NCBI GenBank assembly: GCA_963750295.1
Contig: CAVVPY010000001.1
Span: 248,001-312,000 of the forward strand
Length of the DNA stretch: 64,000 nucleotides
From: CAVVPY01 sp963750295
Lineage (GTDB): Bacteria > Actinomycetota > Actinomycetes > Mycobacteriales > Jatrophihabitantaceae
Reading direction: 5' to 3'
Shown here piece after piece: positions 51,771 to 60,804 of this stretch; position 1 is the stretch's first letter, and each line of letters starts with the position of its first letter. Under the pieces are notes generated by a model. The model did no database searches, was not told the origin of the DNA, and was given only the letters and a program-made list of their open reading frames with translations. The translations under genes and the position numbers were made by a program.

Positions 51771-52808
51771 GTGGACTCGCCGGTGCTGCTCGCGATCGAC
51801 GGCAACTCGCTCGTTCACCGCAGCTATCACGCGCAGGCGCGCACCGGCATCCGCACTACCGACGGCCGGCCCACCTGGGCGGTGCGCGGCCTGCTGACGC
51901 AACTGGTCGCTGCTGTCGAACGGGTCCGCCCGGCGGCCGTGGTCGTCGGGTTCGACGACCCGGATTCCTCCGAGCGTCGTTCGCGGTGGCCGACCTACAA
52001 GGCGCATCGCAGCGACAAGCTCGAGACCCTGGTCGATCAGTTGGCCGCAGCCGCCGACGCCATGCGCAGTCTTGGTGTCGCCGTCGTCGTGCCGGCGGGG
52101 CTGGAAGCCGACGACGTCCTGGCCTCGGCGGCCGCGTGGTCGCGGGACCACGGGTGCTCGACCGTCGTCGCCACCTCGGACCGCGACGCGTTCTCACTGA
52201 TCGACGACACCACCCGCGTGCTACGGATCATCGACGGCGGCGTCGACGCCTCGCCCGTGATCAATGCCGAGCGGCTGGTCACGCTGCTCGGCGTGCGTCC
52301 CGAGCAGTATCGCGACTACGCCGCGTTGCGCGGCGATCCGTCGGACAACCTTCCCGGCGTGCGTGGCATCGGCCCGCGGCGGGCAGCCGGCCTGCTGACC
52401 GAGTTCGGGACGGTGGCAGCCGCGTTCGCCGATCTCGACGGTGTTCGCTCGCGGCTGGGCGCGACCCTCGCCGATCTGCTGGCTGACGCGAGCGCGCAGG
52501 CGAAGTGGCGGCTCAATTGCGAGGTCATGGCGATGCGCGCCGACGTGCCGCTCGATCTGGACCTGACCGGCGGAGCCGGGGTGCTGCCCCTGGCCGCCGA
52601 CCGGGTCGGGGCAGTGTTCGCCGAACAGAACCTGATCTGGTCGACCGCCGAGGCGTTGCGCGTACTGGCGGATGACGACAGCCAGCTGCCGCGGCCGGTG
52701 CCGGTCCGAGCCGAGCGGGCGTGGCCGGACACCTGGCCGGGATCGCGTCCCCGCCACCCGAAACTGCCCGAGCGCCGCCCCGCCATGGCGCAGCTGACCC
52801 TGTTCTGA
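51771..52808 (+). CDS. 5'-3' exonuclease (PolA N-domain/FEN type) with C-terminal clamp motif
   Basis: 345-residue flap endonuclease-type protein: metal sites LLAIDGNSLVHRSYHA, VVVGFDDPDSSERR, PAGLEADDVLASAAAWS, VVATSDRDAFSLID, the helical-arch KAHRSD and the helix-hairpin-helix SDNLPGVRGIGPRRAAGLL. It removes RNA primers or flaps. The last five residues are QLTLF, close to the bacterial sliding-clamp-binding consensus QLSLF/QLDLF, after a ~40-residue Pro/Arg linker. GTG 51771 follows GACAGT by six bases, so possibly leaderless. Confidence 0.9.
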   Translation: MDSPVLLAIDGNSLVHRSYHAQARTGIRTTDGRPTWAVRGLLTQLVAAVERVRPAAVVVGFDDPDSSERRSRWPTYKAHRSDKLETLVDQLAAAADAMRSLGVAVVVPAGLEADDVLASAAAWSRDHGCSTVVATSDRDAFSLIDDTTRVLRIIDGGVDASPVINAERLVTLLGVRPEQYRDYAALRGDPSDNLPGVRGIGPRRAAGLLTEFGTVAAAFADLDGVRSRLGATLADLLADASAQAKWRLNCEVMAMRADVPLDLDLTGGAGVLPLAADRVGAVFAEQNLIWSTAEALRVLADDDSQLPRPVPVRAERAWPDTWPGSRPRHPKLPERRPAMAQLTLF

Positions 52809-52845
52809 GCACCGGGGCGCGGGCCCAAGTGTTCGGGTTCCGGGA

Positions 52846-54165
52846 CTAGGCGGGATCCACCACCTGTGCGGCGAACAAGATCGCCCCGGTTGCGGTATCC
52901 CTGACGAGGAACAGGAACGGATGGTCCAGCGTGATGGCGAGCGACTCGGCCGGGACCGAGGTCGGCCGCATCGCGATGCCGGTCACGGCCGCAGCCTCGG
53001 TGCCGTTCTCGTCGACGCGCAGGTACGCCCGCTGCACAACCTGCTGGACCATGAGGTTCTCGGCGATCCCGGAGAAGTCGGCCCGGTCGCTGAACGCGGT
53101 CGGCATGCCGAGTCGGGCGAGCGCGGTGTTGAGGTCGAGCGTCGAGGACATCGTGAAGGCCGGCATCGCGAGGTCGACCTGGCGCCGCTGCAGCGCGCTG
53201 ACGACGCCCGCGAGGGAGGACGAGCTCAGCGACGCGGTGAACTCGGCCAGCGACCCGGACGTCGGCATGAGGGCCAAAGCTGCGAAACGACCGCCCCGGT
53301 AGGGCAGTTGCACTGCCGAGTAGGTATCGGTGACCGCCGCGGGCAGCTCGTCGGAGGTGTTCATGAACGACGCGGCGACGCGCCCGCTGGGAGCGCTGAA
53401 GCTGGCATCGGCGGTTCGGTTCGGGTCGAACGGCGTCGCCCAGTCAGCCTTGAAGTAGACGGCGTTCGCGAGGACGAGGCGCGTGCTCGCGTCCAGCTGC
53501 CCGTCCTGGAACAGTCGGTCGATCCGGCCGTGCGTCTGCTGCGCCGCCCAGGCGTTGATGGCCGCGCCCGCGGCAGCCAGGTCGCGGGCGAAGTCGACCT
53601 GCCACACGCCGGTCGCGTACCAGCGCGACAGCGCGGCCATGAACGGCGCAGCCGGTTCGAACCCGCTCTGCGTCCAGACGCTGTTCGCGGATTCGAGGGT
53701 CAGGTCCGGGTCCGACGCCCACGCGTTGATCAGCGCCGACCACCCGGCGTTGGCGCGCTCGGCACTCAGCCCGGCCGATCGCAGCGCCGCGCCGATCTCG
53801 CTGGCGGTCCGGCCGGCCGCGCCGTTGCGCAGCATGGCGAGCGCGATCGCGAGGCTGGCGGGCGAGACGGCCACCCCGTCCGGGCGGCCGACGCCCTTTA
53901 GCAAGGCCAGGGTGAAGTCGATCTCGGCAGCGGCGACCGACCGTGCCACGTCCGGGGCTGCCACGGCGTGCGGTGCCGTCCCGATCAGCTGCACCGCCGC
54001 GCCGATGCCCTCGCCGACGCGCAGATCTGAGCGGATCGAGTGGGTACCGGCGCCGCCGGCACCGGGTCGCCGGGCCCCCGACGAGCAGGCAACCAACGAG
54101 GTGGCGGTGAGCGCCACGACGAGGGGGAGGCTGACGACGACCGCGCGGAACCGAGGCAAACGCAT
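52846..54165 (-). CDS. Serpin-family protease inhibitor, lipoprotein
   Basis: 439 residues. N-terminal signal with lipobox LVACSS near residue 27, a ~60-residue linker, then a serpin fold: NSVWTQSG, LVLANAVYFKADWATPF, SFMNTSDELPAAV, and the breach/shutter and reactive-centre region DENGTEAAAVTGIAMRPTSV followed by LDHPFLFLVRDTATGAILFA. The hinge GTEAAAVTG has small side chains, as in inhibitory serpins. Aligning to alpha-1-antitrypsin places the scissile bond near Thr-Ser in RPTSVP. It should protect the cell surface against serine or cysteine proteases. Confidence 0.92.
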   Translation of the reverse strand: MRLPRFRAVVVSLPLVVALTATSLVACSSGARRPGAGGAGTHSIRSDLRVGEGIGAAVQLIGTAPHAVAAPDVARSVAAAEIDFTLALLKGVGRPDGVAVSPASLAIALAMLRNGAAGRTASEIGAALRSAGLSAERANAGWSALINAWASDPDLTLESANSVWTQSGFEPAAPFMAALSRWYATGVWQVDFARDLAAAGAAINAWAAQQTHGRIDRLFQDGQLDASTRLVLANAVYFKADWATPFDPNRTADASFSAPSGRVAASFMNTSDELPAAVTDTYSAVQLPYRGGRFAALALMPTSGSLAEFTASLSSSSLAGVVSALQRRQVDLAMPAFTMSSTLDLNTALARLGMPTAFSDRADFSGIAENLMVQQVVQRAYLRVDENGTEAAAVTGIAMRPTSVPAESLAITLDHPFLFLVRDTATGAILFAAQVVDPA

Positions 54166-54240
54166 ACCTGATCAGACGAGTCCGAGCCGGCGTTACGGTC
54201 CATCGAGAAATCTGACACGGTCGTGGTAAGTTCAGTGTCG

Positions 54241-54609
54241 ATGCAGTCGTTCACGATCCAGCAGACCGCCGCGGCAACCGGGTGGTCCCAGCGAATGCTG
54301 CGCTATCTCGAGCAGGCTGGTCTCGTCGCCACCCTGCGCACCCCGGGAGGTCACCGGCACTACGGCCCACGCCAGGTCGAGCGGCTACAGAAGCTGCGCG
54401 AGCTGATCGACGAGCACGGGCTCGGCATCACCGACGTCGTCTTCGAGCTGCGGATGCGTACCGACCCGCAGCTGGCCCGGGCAGTCGATGACTGGTTCGG
54501 CGCCATCCACCGAAGCGCGGCACCACCGCAGGCGACGATCTTCCGCCGCCTCGCCACACCTACTGATCAGTTCGTCCCGTCCAGAGTGCATCCCGATCAA
54601 GGAGAACCC
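54241..54609 (+). CDS. MerR-type DNA-binding domain, in frame with ahcY (no stop)
   Basis: Residues 1-87 from ATG 54241 are a MerR winged helix (SFTIQQTAAATGWSQRMLRY, TPGGHRHYGPRQVERLQKLR) and dimerisation helix. About 36 further residues (IFRRLATPTDQFVPSRVHPD) lead without a stop codon into the GTG start of ahcY. TAAGTT (54227-54232) is a -10 box eight bases upstream, giving a near-leaderless mRNA. The frame may make a 616-residue MerR-AhcY fusion, or the stop codon was lost through an indel near the end of the MerR gene. A role in controlling S-adenosylhomocysteine metabolism follows from position. Confidence 0.75.
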
Positions 54610-56091
<1,482 letters not shown>

Positions 56092-56112
56092 TCGGCTGAC
56101 CGGCTGATTCTC

Positions 56113-56158
56113 GGCCCCGTGGCAGGGACGACACCTCGTCGGAACCTGCTGCGGGGCC
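56113..56158. terminator. Bidirectional hairpin between ahcY and the Rieske operon
   Basis: GGCCCCG (56113-56119) pairs with CGGGGCC (56152-56158), extended by CAGG/CCTG inside; the loop has a further GACGA/TCGTC stem. It lies between two convergent transcription units (ahcY stop 56091, small ORF stop 56169). Confidence 0.7.
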
Positions 56159-56168
56159 AGAACTCTCC

Positions 56169-56252
56169 TCAGAGCGCGATGATCACGCCGAGCGCGAACC
56201 CGGCGGCGAGCAGCCACAGCAGCGTGGGCAGGAACTGCAGCAGTCGGCTCAT
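56169..56252 (-). CDS. 27-residue membrane peptide coupled to the Rieske gene
   Basis: ATG 56252 overlaps the Rieske stop (ATGA). The peptide starts MSRLLQFLPTLLWLLAAGFA and ends with GVIIAL: one transmembrane helix after a short basic N-terminus. It ends just before a strong terminator, so it fills the space exactly. Likely a small subunit that stabilises the membrane redox complex of this operon; that role is inference. Confidence 0.6.
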   Translation of the reverse strand: MSRLLQFLPTLLWLLAAGFALGVIIAL

Positions 56253-56707
56253 GAGCTGTACACCTCGCCGTCCTTGAGCGTCACGGCGATCTTCGGCAGT
56301 GGCCTCGGGGCCGGACCCGCGACGACCGCCCCGGTCGCGGCGTCGAACCGGCTGCCGTGGCACGGGCAGTCGATCGTGCCGTCCGCGACCTTGTCGACCG
56401 TGCACCCCTGGTGCGTGCAGATCGCCGAGAACGCGTGCACGTCCCCGGCCGCCGTCCTGGTCAGGACCGTTGACGCGCTCGACACCACCAGGCCGCCGCC
56501 GACCGGGATGTCATCGACACGTGCGAGTGGCTTCCCCGTCGCGCCGCTGGCGGTGACCGGGGCCGGACCGTAGGCGTTGGCTGCCGTGGTCCCGTTGGCC
56601 GCGTCTGCGGCGTCGCTCGAGCGGGCGACGACGAAACCCGCTACGCCACCGACCGCGGCGATCGCCAACCCCTGCAACGCCGACCTTCGCGAGAGTTCAT
56701 CACTCAT
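56249..56707 (-). CDS. Rieske 2Fe-2S protein with Tat signal
   Basis: 152 residues. The N-terminus MSDELSRRSALQGLAIAAVG is a twin-arginine-type signal/anchor; the C-terminal Rieske domain has box 1 CTHQGC and box 2 CPCHGSRFDAATG, both complete for cluster binding, followed by PLPKIAVTLKDGEVY. It should sit on the outer face of the membrane. No cytochrome bc partner is present; the preceding gene encodes a membrane protein that may supply or accept its electrons. Confidence 0.92.
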   Translation of the reverse strand: MSDELSRRSALQGLAIAAVGGVAGFVVARSSDAADAANGTTAANAYGPAPVTASGATGKPLARVDDIPVGGGLVVSSASTVLTRTAAGDVHAFSAICTHQGCTVDKVADGTIDCPCHGSRFDAATGAVVAGPAPRPLPKIAVTLKDGEVYSS

Positions 56708-57264
56708 GTCAGCGGCACCCCCGACCGGGTGAAGAACCACAGCGCGGACGTCAGCCACAACAGCACGAACGCGGCGAACACGGTGCCGCCGAGGACGGGC
56801 AGCAGCCAGGCCGGACCGCGGATGCGCAGGCCGAGCATCTTCGCTGCATACGCCCCGTAGAACAGGCACCCGACCAGTCCGTGCACCAGCACGCGGGTCG
56901 ATGAGGTGACCAGGCCGAGCGACCACACACAGTGCAGCGCGACCGGGACGGTGAGTGTGAACGCGGCCGCGCCGCTGTAGCGGTGCACCGGTGACACCCA
57001 GGTCGGGGCGCTGCCCGCACCTGGCAGCCGGCCCCACATCCACAGCGCGGTCAGCACCTGGACCACAACCAGCACGAGTGCGCCGGTCGTGAGCCAGGTC
57101 TTCATCTGCAGCATGCCGGAGAAGCCGAACAGGAACATCGGCTTGAGCGCCGGATCGTGCACGCCCGCGTACACACCGATCGTGAGCGCGACGGCCGTCC
57201 CGAGGAGCAGCGCCGCGGGCGCCCCGAGAGCCCGTCGCGCCGATCGGTCAGCCGCCACCGTCAT
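56704..57264 (-). CDS. Integral membrane protein (DUF6529-like), Rieske partner
   Basis: 186 residues with five hydrophobic segments. Histidines on helices (PVHRYSGAAAFTLTVPVALH, RVLVHGLVGCLFYGAYAAKM) could ligate b-type haem, as in cytochrome b561-like proteins; this resembles proteins labelled DUF6529 that sit beside Rieske genes. GGAGG precedes ATG 57264. Its stop overlaps the Rieske start by four bases. Probably a membrane electron-transfer module of unknown substrate. Confidence 0.75.
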   Translation of the reverse strand: MTVAADRSARRALGAPAALLLGTAVALTIGVYAGVHDPALKPMFLFGFSGMLQMKTWLTTGALVLVVVQVLTALWMWGRLPGAGSAPTWVSPVHRYSGAAAFTLTVPVALHCVWSLGLVTSSTRVLVHGLVGCLFYGAYAAKMLGLRIRGPAWLLPVLGGTVFAAFVLLWLTSALWFFTRSGVPLT

Positions 57265-57293
57265 GGTTCCTCCGGCGCACAGATTCCCGCGGC

Positions 57294-57307
57294 GACCCGC
57301 GCGGGTC
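57294..57307. promoter_or_regulatory. Perfect 14-bp palindrome upstream of the Rieske operon
   Basis: GACCCGCGCGGGTC lies 30 bases before the operon start on the minus strand, in the place of a promoter or operator. It may also be chance in this GC-rich context. Confidence 0.35.
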
Positions 57308-57334
57308 AATCCCCTCGCGGCACGCAAACGCCGA

Positions 57335-57355
57335 CAGCGCCGGCCGGTGGCGCTG
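57335..57355 (-). terminator. Hairpin downstream of the SGNH esterase gene
   Basis: CAGCGCC (57335-57341) and GGCGCTG (57349-57355) with a 7-base loop, 13 bases past the esterase stop on the minus strand. No T-run. Confidence 0.5.
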
Positions 57356-57367
57356 GATTGCGCGTGC

Positions 57368-58234
57368 TCAGCCGGTCGCTGCGGTGAGCACCGGCAGATA
57401 GCCGCCGGCCTGGCCGTCCGCAGTCGGGTGGTAGGACTGCACCGGGTCGCCCCAGTCGACCGAGTGCAGCCACGAGTCGCTGCCGTCACAGATCTCGTGG
57501 CCGGCAGCAAATCCCGCCCGGACGTCGGCGAAGACGAATCCGTGGCGCGCCGCCGCGTCGGCGATCACCCCGTCGAGGACGTCCGCCCCCTCATTGATCT
57601 TGCGCCGGTCCTCGTCGCTGAGCCCGACGCAGAAGTACACGTCGAGGTCGTAGAAGCGCGGGTAGTCGAGCACGACCACCCGCGCGTTCGGAGCGCCGGA
57701 GCTGATCGCGTTGTAGGTCGCATCGAGCTTGCCGGGCAGTTCGGTACGGGCCTTGTTCTCGGCTGCGTCCACCTCGCTGACACACGTCTCGGTGCTGAAC
57801 AGGACGCAGTCCTGCATCACCTGCGCGAAGCCGACGTCGTTGCCGCCGACGGTGATGCTGACGAGCGTCGTCGCAGCGCTCAGCGCGGACAGCTGGTTCG
57901 CGGTGACATCCTCGGTCTTGGCGCCGGAACAGGCGAGCGAGACGTAGGACGCCGGGCCGTTCTGGTTCGCCCACAGCTGCGGGTAGGCCAGCGTGCTGCG
58001 CAAGCAGTCGCCGCTCTCGGCGGTGTAGCTGCCCGAGCCGACGCCGGAGGAGTACGAGTCACCGAGGGCGACGTAGTGGTCGGTGGCCGCGGCCGCCGCG
58101 GGCACGACCACCGACCCGAGCCCGACGACGGCGACGATGATCGCGGCGACCACCGGGTGTGCGCGGATCGTGCGGTGGGTAGTGCTGCGGTGGGTAGTGC
58201 TGTTGCTGACCTGCAAGACCTGCAAGACCTGCAT
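57368..58234 (-). CDS. Secreted SGNH/GDSL-type lipase-esterase
   Basis: 288-residue hydrolase with an N-terminal signal peptide (HPVVAAIIVAVVGLGSVVVP, cleavage near AAAA). Block I is YVALGDSYSSGVGSGSY (catalytic Ser), block III VSITVGGNDVGFAQVM, and block V SYHPTADGQAGGYLPV (catalytic Asp/His region). Several cysteines (SGDCLRSTL, LACSGAKT, QDCVLFSTETC) suggest disulphides, as in Streptomyces SGNH esterases. The first 25 residues are encoded by short tandem repeats. The AT-rich segment 58305-58340 upstream is its likely promoter. Confidence 0.9.
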   Translation of the reverse strand: MQVLQVLQVSNSTTHRSTTHRTIRAHPVVAAIIVAVVGLGSVVVPAAAAATDHYVALGDSYSSGVGSGSYTAESGDCLRSTLAYPQLWANQNGPASYVSLACSGAKTEDVTANQLSALSAATTLVSITVGGNDVGFAQVMQDCVLFSTETCVSEVDAAENKARTELPGKLDATYNAISSGAPNARVVVLDYPRFYDLDVYFCVGLSDEDRRKINEGADVLDGVIADAAARHGFVFADVRAGFAAGHEICDGSDSWLHSVDWGDPVQSYHPTADGQAGGYLPVLTAATG

Positions 58235-58477
58235 GACCGGCTCCCGTCGACGCCGACAACCACCGCCGCAAGGCCGGGCGAGGGGAACCGTCCCGACGAT
58301 TGTTTGTCGCTTTTAAGTAATATTTACCATTTTCTGGGTAGCTTGTCATGTGATGCGGTGGGGCGTTGCGGGGGTGGGCCCCACCGCATCGTCCAACTCC
58401 GCGCCCGAGCGCTGCCCGGCACGGCGATGATCGCCAGCCTCGCCCCGTCCAGCGGGTCGAGATGTCACGATGGACGC

Positions 58478-59167
58478 GTGAAACCCCGTGTGCTGGTGGT
58501 CGACGACGACTCCGCCCTCGCCGAGATGCTCGGCATCGTCCTGCGTACCGACGGCTTCGATCCGGCGTTCGTCGCCGACGGCAGCCGAGCCCTGCAAGCC
58601 TTCCGCGACACCAAGCCCGACGTCGTGCTGTTGGACCTGATGTTGCCGGGGCTGTCCGGGATCGACGTGTGCCGCCTCATCCGCGCCGAGAGCGGCACGC
58701 CGATCATCATGCTCACAGCCAAGAGTGACACCGTCGACGTCGTGCTCGGCCTCGAGTCCGGCGCCGACGACTACGTCGTCAAGCCGTTCAAACCCAAGGA
58801 GCTGGTCGCGCGGATGCGCGCCCGGCTGCGGCAGCACGAGGACGTCGCGAGCGAGACGCTCAGCATCGGGCCGCCCGACGCGCCGGTCGTCATCGACGTC
58901 CCCGCGCATCAGGTGCTGCGCGGCGGGTCGCCGATCCCGCTCACCCCGCTCGAGTTCGACCTGCTCGTCGCGCTCGCCCGCAAACCGCGCCAGGTCTTCA
59001 CCCGCGAGGTTCTGCTCGAGCAGGTATGGGGTTACCGGCACGCAGCCGACACCCGACTGGTCAATGTGCACGTGCAGCGCCTGCGGTCCAAAGTCGAGCG
59101 TGATCCGGAGCGGCCGGAGGTCGTGCTCACGGTGCGCGGAGTGGGTTACAAAGCCGGGCCGCCGTGA
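58478..59167 (+). CDS. mtrA: MtrA response regulator
   Basis: 229-residue OmpR-type regulator controlling cell division, wall and osmotic genes. Acidic pocket LVVDDD, phosphoacceptor Asp53 in VVLLDLMLPGLSG, lysine in DDYVVKPFKPKELVARMR, and the winged helix TPLEFDLLVALARKPRQVFT with RLVNVHVQRLRSKVERDPER. The mtrA-mtrB-lpqB order confirms identity. GTG 58478 lies six bases after CACGAT. It overlaps mtrB by four bases (GTGA). Confidence 0.95.
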   Translation: MKPRVLVVDDDSALAEMLGIVLRTDGFDPAFVADGSRALQAFRDTKPDVVLLDLMLPGLSGIDVCRLIRAESGTPIIMLTAKSDTVDVVLGLESGADDYVVKPFKPKELVARMRARLRQHEDVASETLSIGPPDAPVVIDVPAHQVLRGGSPIPLTPLEFDLLVALARKPRQVFTREVLLEQVWGYRHAADTRLVNVHVQRLRSKVERDPERPEVVLTVRGVGYKAGPP

Positions 59168-60804
59168 CATCTGTCCGGACGCTGTTCGGGCGCGGCCGTC
59201 CGGCGCGGGACGAGGTCAAGCGAGCAGCGGCGCCACGCCCCGCGCTGCTGGCGCGCGCGCAGGCGGTGGCAGTCGCCCCGCTGCGCGTCTGGCACGGTTC
59301 GCTGCAACTTCGCGTGGCGACGACGACGTTCCTCGTCACCGGCGTCGCGGTTCTCGTCATCAGCATCTTCATCGTCGACCAGGTGACCAGCGGCATCCTT
59401 GCCGCCAAGCGCAGCGCCGCGATCGGTCAGGCGAAGGTCGGCCTACAGACCGCGCGTGACTCGCTCACCCAGTACGACGCAGGTGTCATCCCGGACGTCG
59501 GCGGCGCTCAGGCCGACATCTCCGCGAAGCTGACGGCCAGCAATGCCAGCGCCGGCTTGTTCACGATCGCGATCGAGTCGTCCGAGAACGCGCTCACGAG
59601 CGAACAGTCGTCACCGGACGTTCCCGCGGGGCTGCGCCGCGTCGTGCGGGACGGCAACCTCGCAGTCCAGTACAGCCCGGTCCGCGCCAGCCCGGACGAG
59701 CCGTATGTGCCCGGCCTGATCGTGGGCGAGCCGGTGCCTGCCCGCACCGGTCTGTTCGAGCTGTACTACTTCTTCCCGCTGACCGCCGAGCGCCAGACCA
59801 TCGAGCTGCTCAAGCGCACCATCCTGTTGTCGGGGCTCGCTCTCGTCCTGCTGGTCGTCGGGATCACGATGCTGGTCACCCGCCAGGTCGTCCGGCCGGT
59901 GCGGGTCGCAGCACAGACCGCCAGCCGGCTCGCCGGCGGTGACCTCTCGCAACGGATTCGGATACGCGGCACGGATGATCTCGGCCGGCTGGGGCGGGCG
60001 TTCAACGACATGGCCGGCAGCCTGCAGCGCCAGATCCGCCGCCTCGAGGATCTGTCCCGGCTGCAACGTCGGTTCACCAGCGACGTCTCGCACGAACTGC
60101 GCACGCCGCTGACGACCATCCGGATGGCCTCGGACCTGCTGCACGAGCACCGCAGCGAGTTCCCGCCCGAGCTGTCGCGCTCTGCCGAATTGCTGCGCAC
60201 CGAACTCGACCGGTTCGAATCGCTGCTCGCGGACCTGCTCGAGATCTCCCGCTACGACGCCGGAGTCGCGCGGCTCGAGGCCGAGACCACCGACCTGCGC
60301 GGCCTGGTCGCGTCCACGGTCGATGCGCACCGCATGCTCGCGGCACGGCACGGGAGTGACGTGCAGATGCACCTACCGCGTGATCCGGTTCCCGTCGACA
60401 TCGACGCACGCCGCGTGGAGCGGATCCTGCGCAACCTGCTCGGCAACGCCCTCGATCACAGTGAGGGCCGACCGGTCGTGATCACCGTGGGCTGTGACGA
60501 CGACGCGGTGGCGGTCACCGTCCGCGACCACGGCGTGGGTCTCAAGCCGGGCGAGGCAGGCCTGGTGTTCAACCGGTTCTGGCGCGGCGACCCGTCCCGC
60601 AGCCGATTGACCGGCGGCAGCGGCCTGGGTCTGGCGATCAGCCTCGAGGACGCCCGGCTGCACGACGGCTGGCTGCAGGCGTGGGGCGAGCACGGGCACG
60701 GCGCGCAGTTCCGCCTCACTCTGCCGCGCCGCGCCGGACACACGCTGATGGCCTCGCCGCTGCCGCTGACCCCGCGCGACGTCGATGACGAGGACGAGGA
60801 ATGA
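59164..60804 (+). CDS. mtrB: MtrB sensor histidine kinase
   Basis: 546-residue kinase of the MtrAB system. Transmembrane helix 1 near residues 48-68 (TTTFLVTGVAVLVISIFIVD), an extracytoplasmic domain, helix 2 (LLSGLALVLLVVGITMLVT), a HAMP domain (RPVRVAAQTASRLAGGDLSQ), phosphoacceptor RRFTSDVSHELRTPLTTIRM, and ATP-binding boxes RNLLGNALDHSEGRP, RDHGVGLKPGE, GGSGLGLAISLEDARLH. Start GTG 59164 overlaps mtrA. The acidic tail DVDDEDEE overlaps lpqB. Confidence 0.95.
   Translation: MTSVRTLFGRGRPARDEVKRAAAPRPALLARAQAVAVAPLRVWHGSLQLRVATTTFLVTGVAVLVISIFIVDQVTSGILAAKRSAAIGQAKVGLQTARDSLTQYDAGVIPDVGGAQADISAKLTASNASAGLFTIAIESSENALTSEQSSPDVPAGLRRVVRDGNLAVQYSPVRASPDEPYVPGLIVGEPVPARTGLFELYYFFPLTAERQTIELLKRTILLSGLALVLLVVGITMLVTRQVVRPVRVAAQTASRLAGGDLSQRIRIRGTDDLGRLGRAFNDMAGSLQRQIRRLEDLSRLQRRFTSDVSHELRTPLTTIRMASDLLHEHRSEFPPELSRSAELLRTELDRFESLLADLLEISRYDAGVARLEAETTDLRGLVASTVDAHRMLAARHGSDVQMHLPRDPVPVDIDARRVERILRNLLGNALDHSEGRPVVITVGCDDDAVAVTVRDHGVGLKPGEAGLVFNRFWRGDPSRSRLTGGSGLGLAISLEDARLHDGWLQAWGEHGHGAQFRLTLPRRAGHTLMASPLPLTPRDVDDEDEE

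Noticed and set aside
54166..54240. SAH riboswitch upstream of the MerR-ahcY unit
   Set aside because: The gap from the serpin start to ATG 54241 is only 75 bases and the -10 box leaves almost no leader, so there is no room for the aptamer.
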